This document shows positions 1-8,026 of a DNA stretch of 31,898 bases, in pieces. The notes under the pieces are model-generated. The model saw only the letters and a program-made list of their open reading frames with translations, was not told where the DNA came from and did no database searches. The translations under genes were made by a program, and so were the position numbers. Each line of letters starts with the position of its first letter. Position 1 is the stretch's first letter. The DNA is from CAYJPA01 sp964371945 (GTDB taxonomy: Bacteria > Chloroflexota > Chloroflexia > Thermomicrobiales > UBA6265): the NCBI GenBank assembly GCA_964371945.1, contig CAYJPA010000072.1, positions 1 to 31,898 of the forward strand, written 5' to 3'.

Positions 1-36
1 TCCGCAAAGCGCAAACCTCGCCCATCAGCTGAAAAC

Positions 37-633
37 TTACCAGCACCTACTTAGACCGACGGTGATTGTGGCGAAAACATCTCTAGAAGCAGGTCGCTCC
101 AAGATGAACGAATAACCAAATGGGTGCTCATCGCTTGCAGGTCGCACACCGCGTACACCACGTACTTCAATGTCAACATCTCCTGACTTTCCGGCCAGCT
201 TAGTTGGAAGCGGAAACCAGAGTGATGCCTGATCTACCCGCTTGAACCGAAAATCAACTGTGCCCGTGGCTCTCGCCGGCGCACCTAGTGCTGTAGCCAG
301 TCTCAAAAACTCTGCCTGACTCCGCGCTTCTTTGCCGATGGGGGTGAACAAACGAGCAGGAAATCGATATCTGATCCAAAAAACGATTTGCCCTGGTTGT
401 CCGCCTCCCGGACCGATACAAGCCGATACGGAGTGTTCCGCCCCGTCTCTAGTGGAATATAGCCACTGATGTGTAACACCGACATCGTCTGCGGGACTTG
501 GGTCCTTATTAATTTCGTGTTGCAACACAGTTGGCGTCACGTCGCTCGGATCGTGCCAGCCCTGGATGAACACACTCGTTGCCTGATACTTTGCGAGGTT
601 CAGGCGCGGAAGTCTGGGCGACTTTTGTTTCAT
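37..633 (-). CDS. Hypothetical protein, 198 aa, unrecognised
   Basis: The open frame on the minus strand runs to a TAA next to the left window edge. I do not recognise the family. The product has no signal peptide or membrane segment from the chosen start. It is rich in charged and aromatic residues, with a Gly/Pro-rich stretch (GPGGGQPGQ) and an Arg/Val-rich part (VEVRGVRGVR-like) near the C-terminus. I chose the ATG at 631-633 because a GGAG lies upstream and the residues before it look non-coding. The frame stays open to an ATG at 780, so a 247-residue form cannot be excluded. There is no operon context: the next gene is a fragment. It could be a real orphan gene or a chance ORF in a degraded region. 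Confidence 0.45.
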   Translation of the reverse strand: MKQKSPRLPRLNLAKYQATSVFIQGWHDPSDVTPTVLQHEINKDPSPADDVGVTHQWLYSTRDGAEHSVSACIGPGGGQPGQIVFWIRYRFPARLFTPIGKEARSQAEFLRLATALGAPARATGTVDFRFKRVDQASLWFPLPTKLAGKSGDVDIEVRGVRGVRPASDEHPFGYSFILERPASRDVFATITVGLSRCW

Positions 634-987
634 GACTGGGCCAACTCCAAGTCGGTGATTTTGACAATGAACGCCTGAGTGCATTCGGCTATTGAGCATT
701 ATGCCTGAGTGTGCAAGAATTGGAATGTACAATGAAGCCAGATCTGATAGCACAGTTCGTGCGAATGAAATACGACGCATTCATCAATTTTTTGCCTTAA
801 CCAGTTATTCGTCGGGCCTGCGAAATTCGAAGCATCGAGTAGTCGAGCCTCCTCGTCCAATCAACTGATTTTCTCGGAAGCATATTTCGTTACGCCTATT
901 TATGACCGATGATAGCTTTTCCTGTTGCCATACTTCGATAGCCCAATTCGCTGATGCATCGATCATCGGTATAGTGGAGGTGCGGAA

Positions 988-1419
988 TCACCGCGCGAAA
1001 TTCATGAATTTGCCGCACTCTGACGCTTCGATCCATCGCTGTCCGATGTATGTTCGATTGGTGAGATTGAAGCTTGAGATCGATACACAATATGCCGCGC
1101 CGATATGGCACGAACCGAGCGCAAGCTGCTCGATGAAGGCGCAGACATCACTCGCAATCATCTCATAGGTGATCTTTCCGGCAGGATTGTTCGTGCGGCC
1201 GTGACCCCGATGCTCGATGTGGATTGCCCGGTAACCGGCGCCCGAGAACAAGGGCATCATTTCCGACCAGGAGAAGTCGGGGTCATCGATCGAGCTGCTG
1301 GCGGCATGCATCAACACAAAAGGCGTCCCTGCAGGATCGCCCATTTCCTCGTAGTACAAGCGAATGTCGTTGATCTCCGCGTACGGCACGGACATCCCTT
1401 CTGCAATTGCGTTCAGCAC
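988..1419 (-). pseudogene. Truncated alpha/beta hydrolase (N-terminal fragment)
   Basis: The first ~100 residues read as the N-terminal half of an alpha/beta-hydrolase: a cap strand (INDIRLYYEEMGDP), the oxyanion-type strand PFVLMHAASS, then IHIEHRGHGRTNNP, where the family has DxRGxGxS, and a helix ending LGSCHIGA. The family's next element is the nucleophile elbow GxSxG, and this is absent. After CHIGA (about position 1100) the frame continues for ~35 residues unlike any hydrolase and stops. About two thirds of a normal 260-290-residue enzyme, with the Ser, Asp and His catalytic residues, is missing. The frame opens at a GTG (1417-1419); an internal ATG at 1393-1395 is an alternative. I infer a non-functional remnant left by a deletion or insertion. 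Confidence 0.7.
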
Positions 1420-1801
1420 GAACTTCAGTTCGGGATCTTAACAGGCGATGCCGGTTCAGGCACGATCTGAAGGGTCACATGCTATCGGTCGGCTCATGTG
1501 CTGAGTCATGACGCTGATGACTATTGACCCGGCCGTGATGTCCAACCGCCGGCGGTGGTCCTAGGCGCAACCGGCCTGACTGGAATAGAGGCGCTGACGA
1601 ACGTCGAAGCGCTTCAGCGAAGCGGCTAGTCAGAGCGTCGGAACAGCTCATCCGTGCGGAGATCGAAATTCGACTGATGCACCTGGCAAGAACAGCGCCT
1701 GCCGCGCATCGCCATATGGCCCGGTTGCGCATAGGCTTAACTCGAGTCAGACGACGGCGCGACAATGAGGCTTTTTATCCGCCGACCAGGTACGAACAAT
1801 C
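1420..1801. other. Gene-free stretch
   Basis: I see no convincing gene. Short frames on both strands lack a ribosome binding site and any family resemblance. The segment lies between the hydrolase remnant and the start of the secreted WxL-like locus, so the promoter of that locus is probably near its right end. I cannot pick out a clear -35/-10 pair. Confidence 0.4.
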
Positions 1802-2359
1802 ATGGATCGGTTACTGAAACCAACTATTATTCTCGTCCGTTTTGTCGCGATCTCTCTCGCGATGTCCTCAACGGCACCCTCGTTCGCTTACGCCAAAAAC
1901 GCGGTCAGCATTGGGGTCATCGGTGGTGAGCGGTTCGCACATGTCTCGGCAGTTGATTTCGAACCGATCGTTTTCGTTGACGGCCGTCCCTTCCAGATCG
2001 GTACCGCAACGGTCTATGTCGATGACTTGAGCGGTACCGGCGCGGGCTGGCAGGTGACAATCGGCCTGGCCGGGTCGGATGACACTCTGATGGCCGCGGA
2101 TGAGCAATCCACTTTCATTCTTTCGGTCACGCTGCCGCGCCTGATTGTGGGCCAGGGGATCGATGATGCCGGCGGACCGTTCTCCTCGGAGCTCGTCGCT
2201 GGAAATTTACGGCAATCTCGTATCATCATGTCCGCACAGCCTGGTTTTGGTAAAGGAAACTACCAAATGGTGGTCACGATTGCTCGAGCACTGCCGGGCG
2301 ATCCCTCGGCACTCGCATCTGAGCTCGCGATCTCAGTCACTATCTGCGCGGGCAGCTGA
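1802..2359 (+). CDS. Secreted WxL-domain-like protein (first copy)
   Basis: A 185-residue exported protein. Residues 1-31 form a signal peptide: a basic start, a hydrophobic core (IILVRFVAISLAM) and an AYA-type cleavage site. The mature part is an all-beta sequence containing DDLSGTGAGWQVTI (about residues 74-87). This matches the motif around the first tryptophan of WxL domains and the related sequence DDSSGTNAGWNVTV in the gene at 2618. The two proteins also share VGQG and GKGxY segments, so they are paralogues. The usual C-terminal half of the domain is diverged here. WxL domains of Firmicutes bind the cell surface non-covalently, usually together with DUF916 proteins such as the product of 3248-4483. 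Role here: probable surface-associated structural or adhesive protein, by inference. Confidence 0.72.
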   Translation: MDRLLKPTIILVRFVAISLAMSSTAPSFAYAKNAVSIGVIGGERFAHVSAVDFEPIVFVDGRPFQIGTATVYVDDLSGTGAGWQVTIGLAGSDDTLMAADEQSTFILSVTLPRLIVGQGIDDAGGPFSSELVAGNLRQSRIIMSAQPGFGKGNYQMVVTIARALPGDPSALASELAISVTICAGS

Positions 2360-2382
2360 CCCTCGACCAGGACCGCGAATCC

Positions 2383-2397
2383 GACTCTCGGAGAGTC
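2383..2397. repeat. Short perfect inverted repeat downstream of the first WxL-like gene
   Basis: GACTCTC and GAGAGTC are separated by one G. No T-run follows, so it is a poor intrinsic terminator. It may be coincidence or an mRNA 3' end structure between the two WxL-like genes. Confidence 0.3.
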
Positions 2398-2617
2398 AGC
2401 CGGCATGCGACGTGGCCCAGAAGTCGTCCGTTACCTTAGCCGCATTTCACCGGACTTCAATACCGATTCACTTCCGAGAGTTCTGCAACTTTCGGGCGAT
2501 ACCTGACCACCTCCCCGGATGAAAGAATCAGCCAGTCGGGCTACATGTCCCTCCCCGACGATCTGCATCTGAAGTAGGTGCATTGGTTGCTTGGATCATC
2601 TGGAGGAACCCCCCCAA

Positions 2618-3196
2618 GTGTCTACTGGTCACCTTACCCGGCGTCGCTGGGAACGAATGGCGGGAGGGCTCATGGCCCTCGTGGTTGGACTAGGATTGGC
2701 GAGCGGCGCTCTTGCCAGCAACAGCGTCAGCACGTCGGTCACCGGCGGCACCCGCACAGCAAGCATTGAGGATCTGTCGCTTGGCGCGGTGAACTACGCT
2801 CACATCGACCAAACAAAGACCGGAACAATGTCACTGACCGCCGATGACTCGAGCGGCACGAACGCGGGGTGGAACGTGACCGTCGTCGCCTCGAATTTCG
2901 CCTACACGGGCACATACGGTGGCGTGAGTATCCCAGCGAGCAATTTCGCACTGACATCGGCGGCCGCGCCGATCAAGGTCGTCGGCCAGGGCGTCAGCGA
3001 GTCGAATGGCCCGATGGTTCCGTCGACGAGTCCGGTCGGCACCCTGGACTCTGCTCGCAAGGTCGTGCAGGCAAATGCAAATCATGGCAAGGGAACCTAC
3101 ACCCAGGCCCTGGGCGTTTCGCTGATCGTGCCGGAGGATAGCGTTGAAGGCACCTACACGAGCACGCTGACCGTCACCATTACCTTCGGCCCGTAG
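2618..3196 (+). CDS. Secreted WxL-domain-like protein (second copy)
   Basis: I place the start at the GTG at 2618 because TGGAGGA sits 10 nt upstream and the resulting N-terminus is a textbook signal peptide: HLTRRRWER, then a hydrophobic AGGLMALVVGLGLASG core ending in ALA-SN. The 192-residue product is Ser/Thr/Gly-rich and all-beta. It carries DDSSGTNAGWNVTV (Trp85) and ends in STLTVTITFGP, the strand that closes WxL-like domains. It is a paralogue of the upstream gene and lies 51 nt before a DUF916-like gene, the same partnership seen in Firmicutes csc/WxL clusters. No LPXTG motif or C-terminal membrane anchor is present, so surface retention would have to be non-covalent. Function is inferred from family and context, not proven. 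Confidence 0.78.
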   Translation: MSTGHLTRRRWERMAGGLMALVVGLGLASGALASNSVSTSVTGGTRTASIEDLSLGAVNYAHIDQTKTGTMSLTADDSSGTNAGWNVTVVASNFAYTGTYGGVSIPASNFALTSAAAPIKVVGQGVSESNGPMVPSTSPVGTLDSARKVVQANANHGKGTYTQALGVSLIVPEDSVEGTYTSTLTVTITFGP

Positions 3197-3247
3197 TTGC
3201 CACCTTCAAAGGTCCGCTGGTCGCGTCCATAGGAGGACTGCAATCTT

Positions 3248-4483
3248 ATGAACGCCCACAATCAAGATCCGGCCCCACGTGGGGCCGGATTCCTCACCCT
3301 GATGGCCCTCGCCTTCCTGCTTATTGGATCGTTTTGGGTCCAGACATCCAAGGTAGTCGCTCAGGACGACATGCCAAAGCTCGGCATCGAGCCCGCGAAC
3401 AGCGATGAGATCTTCTTTTCGGAGACGGTCAGGCCCGGTGATTCAAAGACATTGACCGTGGCACTCAGCAATGCCGGTAAGACGGATGTCACCATCCTCA
3501 CCTACGCCGCCGATGTCTATTCGTTGATCAATGGCGGTCTTGGGGTGAACCTTTCCGATGCGCCGGTCTCCGGCGCCACAACCTGGCTCGACTACCCAAC
3601 CCAAACGGTGAAGATCCCTCACGGTGAGGGTCTTCAAGTCGAGTTTCAGCTGACGGTCCCACCCGGCGTCCGGCCCGGCGAATATGTGACCAGTCTGGTC
3701 ATCCAAAATGCCGAACCGGTTAAAGGCACTGGCGCGGTCACGGTCGACCAAATTCTGCGGCAGGCGATCGCCGTCGCGATCCGAGTTCCGGGAGACGAGC
3801 ATCCTGGACTCGAGATCGGCTCTGTTGTGTACCGGGACAATGCCCTGATCGACAGCCTCCTGATCGAAGTGCGAAACACCGGAAACATTCACTTGAAGCC
3901 GGCGGGCAGTGTGCGGGTTCTCGATCCCAGGGGAGAAACCAAACTGGATGTCGAAGTCGGGATGGATTCGGTCTATGCCGGGACGACGACGATGCTCGAG
4001 ATCGGACTAACCGAATCGTTCGACACCGGCGACTATCAAATCTCGGTGCAGCTCGACGACCATGATCGAGGCGGAAGCGCGTCGATCGTCGACATGCCAT
4101 TCGCGGTTGTCGATACGGCACAGGCGTCCGCGGTTGTTCGAGTCGACGAGTTCGAGACCGTTGCAGTGCGGGCGGCCGATGATGCCCCGATCCAGTTCGT
4201 GGACGTTTCCGTCTCGATCGAGAATCCCGGCACACAAATAGCAAATGGTCAGGTCGTGCTCCACGTCGAGCGCGATGGAGAGCTCGTCGAAGACTACCCG
4301 TTGACGTCCGGCACACCAATCGAGACCGGCCCACTCAACGTTCGCCAACGGTATCTGCCGATGACCGGTTGGCTGCCGGGGGTCTATAGCTTTTCAGTTC
4401 GAATCGAATCGATCGATCCCGCAACCGGAGAAACCGCGATCCTCGCCGCATCGGAAACACCCGTGATGCTAGAGATCGAGTGA
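3248..4483 (+). CDS. Secreted DUF916-like Ig-fold protein, WxL partner
   Basis: A 411-residue exported protein. AGGAGG at 3231-3236 supports the ATG at 3248. The signal peptide spans residues 1-39 (FLTLMALAFLLIGSFW core, VVAQ cleavage). Residues ~43-165 read as the DUF916/WxL-partner fold: IEPAN at the start, VRPGDSKTLTVALSNAG, a long Asp/Asn-rich loop, then VPPGVRPGEYVTSLVIQ. Two further beta-sandwich segments follow: ~190-285 with NTGNIHLKPAGSVRV, a typical CARDB/NEW3-like strand pair, and ~300-411. Family members in Firmicutes end with a transmembrane helix. This one ends at MLEIE without one, so it is probably fully secreted. It precedes 4501-5475 by 17 nt, indicating one transcript. I infer a scaffold or binding partner for the two WxL-like proteins. 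Confidence 0.75.
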   Translation: MNAHNQDPAPRGAGFLTLMALAFLLIGSFWVQTSKVVAQDDMPKLGIEPANSDEIFFSETVRPGDSKTLTVALSNAGKTDVTILTYAADVYSLINGGLGVNLSDAPVSGATTWLDYPTQTVKIPHGEGLQVEFQLTVPPGVRPGEYVTSLVIQNAEPVKGTGAVTVDQILRQAIAVAIRVPGDEHPGLEIGSVVYRDNALIDSLLIEVRNTGNIHLKPAGSVRVLDPRGETKLDVEVGMDSVYAGTTTMLEIGLTESFDTGDYQISVQLDDHDRGGSASIVDMPFAVVDTAQASAVVRVDEFETVAVRAADDAPIQFVDVSVSIENPGTQIANGQVVLHVERDGELVEDYPLTSGTPIETGPLNVRQRYLPMTGWLPGVYSFSVRIESIDPATGETAILAASETPVMLEIE

Positions 4484-4500
4484 ATCGGAGCGGATCAAGC

Positions 4501-5475
4501 ATGAACAGTCGAGCATGGCGAATTGGAATCGGCAGAATGGTCGCACTGGGCGCTGTCCTGATTGCAGTCGCCGCCTTGCTCATCGTGCTCGATCCTTCTC
4601 CAGCGCCGGCAGCGGATGGTGATCCAGGACTGGATTTTGCCGCGACCCCTGTCGCGCTCGACCCCATCGAGCCCGGCGATGAGCTCGACTGCGACGGCGA
4701 GCCGGTGAACAGCATCGAAACAATCGTCGACGCCTCTTCTATAGAAGAAGAAGGACTCGCGACTCCGGTTGCGATTGGTGAAGATGGGGAGATCGATTCC
4801 TGCGTTTCAGTGGATGTCGAGCCGGCAGCGCCGGAGGTTCCCGCCACGGAACCAGATCTTCCGGAGGAGATTGACAGCGATGCCGCACCGGACGAATCAG
4901 GCCCGGCACCAACGTCAGCAGAGTCTGGTGCGCCGCCCCCGTTCGAAGATCCGACACTGGCGGGATTGGCAGTCGATTCTCCGTCCACCGATCCGGTCAG
5001 CGATCCGTCACTCGCCGGAATTCCGCTGAGCGGCGAGGAGACGGAATCGGACGTGACCGATCCGATGCTGGCCGGCGTTCCGGCCGAGGAAATGGAGGAA
5101 GAACCGCCGGATGATCCATTGCTCGCCGGGCTTCCCGAGGGCGACGTCGCCTCGGCCGCGGCAGTACCGAAGGGACGAGTCGATATCGACGTCATGTCTC
5201 CAAACGGAAGCGTGATTCCCGGTGGCCGGATCTCGTACATCTTTCAGGTTTCGAACCCCACAAAGAAGAAGGTGTCGTTCAGGCTTCAAACGGAGATCGA
5301 TCGCATTGGGTGGACGTCCGCGGTGTACGCGATCGGCTCGGCCACACCGCTCAATTCTGTGCTCACGCTCAAGCGAGGCGAATCGATCAAGGTGGTGGTG
5401 ATGGTTTCAGCGCCGCACGAAGCAGTAGTAGGCGATCGGGCATCGACCGAGCTCAATGCGGTCATCGTGCATTGA
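4501..5475 (+). CDS. Secreted acidic repeat protein with C-terminal beta domain
   Basis: A 324-residue exported protein. I chose the ATG at 4501 (GGAG 10 nt upstream); a GTG at 4480 overlapping the previous stop is possible. The N-terminus is a signal peptide or anchor (VALGAVLIAVAALLIVL, then PAPAADG). Residues ~40-220 are a disordered, Asp/Glu/Pro/Ser-rich linker with two cysteines (about 64 and 101). The linker contains four copies of DPxLAG(L/I/V) at about residues 150, 168, 187 and 205, spaced 18-19 residues. The C-terminal ~100 residues (from GRVDIDVMSPNGSVIPGG) form an all-beta domain resembling NEW3/CARDB or Ig-like folds. It is the last gene of the WxL-like locus. I do not recognise a named family; an extended surface stalk with repeated binding motifs is an inference. 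Confidence 0.7.
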   Translation: MNSRAWRIGIGRMVALGAVLIAVAALLIVLDPSPAPAADGDPGLDFAATPVALDPIEPGDELDCDGEPVNSIETIVDASSIEEEGLATPVAIGEDGEIDSCVSVDVEPAAPEVPATEPDLPEEIDSDAAPDESGPAPTSAESGAPPPFEDPTLAGLAVDSPSTDPVSDPSLAGIPLSGEETESDVTDPMLAGVPAEEMEEEPPDDPLLAGLPEGDVASAAAVPKGRVDIDVMSPNGSVIPGGRISYIFQVSNPTKKKVSFRLQTEIDRIGWTSAVYAIGSATPLNSVLTLKRGESIKVVVMVSAPHEAVVGDRASTELNAVIVH

Positions 5476-5609
5476 CGAGGCGCTTTGTGGCGAGCTTACC
5501 TTGCGATCTCTCAAGATATGTCCGCACGGGTTGAAGAAGTTGTACTGGCTGGCGAGTCACGATACAGCCTCTCGACACCGGCTTGTCCCCCAGGGACTCA
5601 GCGCCGATC

Positions 5610-5819
5610 ATGCTCGGAGAACCGGGATCCCGCCAGTTCGGCGAACCGGTTCCAGTCTCGTGGGACGACCCGGTACCGAAGAGGCAATTCTATCGCCATC
5701 TCGAGAGCATTTTCGACCACGCGTTCGTGCGCGATCTCCAGGCCGAGATCGAACCGATGTCGATCGATCCAGTCGTCTTCTCCAATCTCTTGAGCGCTCT
5801 TCGAATTCGAAAAGGATGA
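5610..5819 (+). pseudogene. IS1182-family transposase remnant (N-terminal fragment)
   Basis: The 69-residue frame contains PVPKRQFYRHLESIFDHAF, then VRDLQAEIEP and SIDPVVF. This is the N-terminal signature of IS1182-type transposases (family pattern VPxDxFYRxL...L.FVRDL...PSxDPVVFFKLQL). After SIDPVVF the similarity ends and the frame stops at RIRKG, so the DDE catalytic region is absent. I see no continuation in another frame and no terminal inverted repeats. It is a dead fragment. It lies directly before a 59-nt dispersed repeat and marks an old insertion site between the WxL-like locus and the next gene. Confidence 0.72.
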
Positions 5820-5843
5820 GTCCCGATTCGTCTCCGGTAGCAT

Positions 5844-5902
5844 CCGAAGGCTATGGCGCGCCCAGAGGGCACCCGGACCTTCCGGCGCCGAGAATGCTTC
5901 CG
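5844..5902. repeat. 59-nt dispersed intergenic repeat, copy 1
   Basis: This segment aligns without gaps to 25671-25729, with about 48 of 59 bases identical. It begins CCGAAGGCTA and ends GAATGCTTCCG. Neither copy lies in a gene. It looks like a member of a dispersed intergenic family. Confidence 0.65.
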
Positions 5903-5952
5903 AAGTGAATCGCGTCTCTCTTGCAGCCCGCGCTAGGCGCCCATTCTGGTGC

Positions 5953-6612
5953 TCATGGCCGATCACTGGTTCCGCGCAGCATGATGACGCTCGTGACGAG
6001 TGTCCAGACAATGAATAGCAAGATGCCAGGCAGACCGATGAGGTTCAGGTCTGGATCGAGTATGCCAACGACGCCAATTAGGAGGAGCGCGGCGATGATG
6101 ACCGTTGCCCACGCGAGCCATTTCGGGGACGCCCCAAGAAGTCCCGCGGCCGCTGCGAGCGCCAAGAACAGCGCTCCGAGCGGCAACGCCATCATGTAAA
6201 GGACGTATCCGACGTTCCACAACACATGCAGCACATCTGGACTCACGGTTTCGACAACGCCGTCAACCCATGCAGCGCCATAGAAAATCGACGACGCGAA
6301 AGCCATTACAAGCCAGAACAGGAGATTAGAGAAGAGTCCGAGGGTCGCGAGATCCTCGTCGACAAAAGCGGCCAATCTCTTTCTGACAGCGACAGAGAAC
6401 AGCCCGAGCAACGGTAAAGCGAGCGAGAACATCGCAATGGACACTAACCCGGCCGTTCGGTTGTCAACAATATATGTCGAGATCTCCGCGGCCGGTGCGT
6501 CGACCGCGGGCGGCTCACCTACAATGAAGAATGACGCGAGGACCAACACAACCGAGCTAACACCCGCAATTCCGGCAAGCCGCTGACTCCCGTCACCCAC
6601 TGCGCTGCCCAT
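5953..6612 (-). CDS. Multi-pass integral membrane protein, DUF4386-like
   Basis: A 219-residue protein with about six predicted transmembrane helices (for example VSSVVLVLASFFIV, LVSIAMFSLALPLLGLFSVAV and TVIIAALLLIGVVGIL). One longer extracytoplasmic loop after helix 1 carries EPPAVDAPAAEISTYIVDN. The layout, including the loop and the late ILDPDLNLIGLPGILLF stretch, resembles DUF4386-type membrane proteins of unknown function. No catalytic motif is visible. The start is secure: AAAGGAG sits about 6 nt upstream of the ATG at 6610-6612. A -35/-10 pair on the same strand (6694-6721) gives an independent transcript with a ~75-nt leader. It has no operon partners. Confidence 0.8.
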   Translation of the reverse strand: MGSAVGDGSQRLAGIAGVSSVVLVLASFFIVGEPPAVDAPAAEISTYIVDNRTAGLVSIAMFSLALPLLGLFSVAVRKRLAAFVDEDLATLGLFSNLLFWLVMAFASSIFYGAAWVDGVVETVSPDVLHVLWNVGYVLYMMALPLGALFLALAAAAGLLGASPKWLAWATVIIAALLLIGVVGILDPDLNLIGLPGILLFIVWTLVTSVIMLRGTSDRP

Positions 6613-7076
6613 ATCATCTCCTTTGATCAGGCTCCACCAAAACGGTAGAGGAACCGCCCAAGAGACACGCTTTGATAGTCCGAAGAGAGTCCGATTGTAG
6701 GGAAGATCAACCTCTTGTCAACTGCATGAAAGCACCGCGAGGATATTGTTGGGGACTCTCGAGTGACAAGCAGCACCGCGCCGTTTTCAGGCTGAGCGCG
6801 CGACCCGATCAGCCTCGTCAGCACCACGTCAAGTGACCCTTGCTACGGTAGGGATATCGCCTCAGCGAGCATTGATGCAACTTACGCCGCACATGCTTAC
6901 GTTGTCATCCCGTGGCCCTGGCGATCAACCAACTTGCGCCGATCCTCATGGACGAACCGGAATCGCGTTTCGACTTGACATCGTGGACACGAGCACTGCC
7001 ATCACCATCGCGTTGCCTGGACGCGAACCCATTCGGTGCTACGGCGATTACGCTCCGCTTGCGGGAGTAAAGAATC
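6613..7076. other. Gene-free stretch
   Basis: Apart from the minus-strand promoter at 6694-6721 I see nothing supportable here. The frames on both strands are short and Arg/Ser-rich without ribosome binding sites, which looks like shadow coding. Confidence 0.4.
6694..6721 (-). promoter_or_regulatory. Sigma-70-type promoter for the membrane protein gene
   Basis: Read on the minus strand, TTGACA (6716-6721) is followed after 16 nt by TACAAT (6694-6699). Transcription would start near 6687, about 75 nt before the ATG at 6612. Confidence 0.7.
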
Positions 7077-7304
7077 GTGTCCCGAACGAGGCAAGGTCTG
7101 CTTGCACTCATATTTGCCATCTTCCTCGTCTCCGCGTTCACTCTTCGCACAACTCACATCCGCGCCCGGGAGACTGCCGGAGTCGATGAGCCAAGTAGTG
7201 GACTAGTAACGGAAATCACAACCTTCAGACACATCGATGTCGATGACGCGAAAGCGGCCGCGGCCGGCGAGCTCGGTGCCCTCCGAAAGGGCGCGGGTTG
7301 GTAG
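7077..7304 (+). CDS. Possible small exported protein, 75 aa, or gene remnant
   Basis: The frame opens with a GTG about 10 nt after a GGGAG and gives a convincing signal sequence: SRTRQ, then GLLALIFAIFLVSAFTL. About 45 unremarkable residues follow (GVDEPSSGLVTEITTFRHID), then a stop. I recognise no family. The real-looking export signal joined to so short a body suggests either a small secreted peptide or the 5' end of a broken gene. No neighbour shares its direction closely. Confidence 0.35.
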   Translation: MSRTRQGLLALIFAIFLVSAFTLRTTHIRARETAGVDEPSSGLVTEITTFRHIDVDDAKAAAAGELGALRKGAGW

Positions 7305-7950
7305 AAACCGACAGTGCTGCTCAAAAAGGTCATCCGCCTCACTGATGGATGTCGCTGAGTGCGTCACCGACGTGCAGCGCGGACATTGAAGTCGCCCTTC
7401 CTGGCGCGCCTCAGGCAATACTTCGATTTTTTCAACGCGCTGGGTCGCTTTTGCGACGCCCGGGATGGATTTGTGAACGGGGTTTTTATGGCGATTTTTC
7501 CTAGGAGTATGGACATGACATTGACGGGACGGCGCACGTTCACACCATATCCGCAAATGGGCTTGCGCCATCTGCAGCGCTCCGGTCGCGCGTAACGGCC
7601 TGTTAGTCGTTTTCGCCAATTCGCTTCACCATCCTCCCTGTCACCGGCATTTCATCGCACAAAGCGCGGACTAAGGAGAAGGTAGCTGTTCATCTTTAAG
7701 GCCACCGTCTGAAGCGACGACCGGCCATTCCTGCTCGAGGTGTATTCCAAGGCTCCACATGATGGGTCACCTGGAACCGGTCAGTTGCGTAAACATGCGG
7801 CGACTCGAGTCCGCCGCGTGAGAGTACTTTTCGCCCTTCCACGACTTTAGTCTGGTTGACGCATCGGCCCGCGGCGTGGAAACTACGCTCGGACTCAGGA
7901 TTGTCCCGGTACGAGGCGACGTTGTCAGTGGGGCAGCGGCGGCCCAACGA
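7305..7950. other. Gene-free stretch before the SH3b/NlpC gene leader
   Basis: Only short overlapping frames without Shine-Dalgarno sequences or family resemblance are present. The right part probably contains the promoter of the gene at 8059. A TTGACG at 7856-7861 is a possible -35 but has no good -10 partner. Confidence 0.35.
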
Positions 7951-7951
7951 A

Positions 7952-8026
7952 CCCGTTTGAACGGGGAGGCAAAGGCAGGAGACCCGCACACCCGAAGCCT
8001 GCCGGAGGTTGAGTGGCTGCTCAACC
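7952..8026 (+). promoter_or_regulatory. Hairpin-rich 5' leader of the SH3b/NlpC gene, possible riboswitch
   Basis: Three perfect stems follow each other: CCCGTT/AACGGG (7952-7957, 7960-7965), GGCAGG/CCTGCC (7974-7979, 7998-8003) and GGTTGAG/CTCAACC (8007-8013, 8020-8026). They end 33 nt before the GTG of a cell-wall hydrolase gene. Genes of this kind are often controlled by c-di-AMP (ydaO-type) riboswitches in Gram-positive bacteria. I cannot match the conserved ydaO core here, so the class is unassigned. Confidence 0.4.

Noticed and set aside
1475..1765. 96-residue Arg-rich minus-strand ORF
   Set aside because: No ribosome binding site, no family resemblance, and its composition is typical of chance frames.
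4335..5240. 301-residue Ser/Gly-rich minus-strand ORF
   Set aside because: It is antisense to the Asp/Glu-rich linker gene; Ser/Gly runs are expected from its complement, and no ribosome binding site is present.
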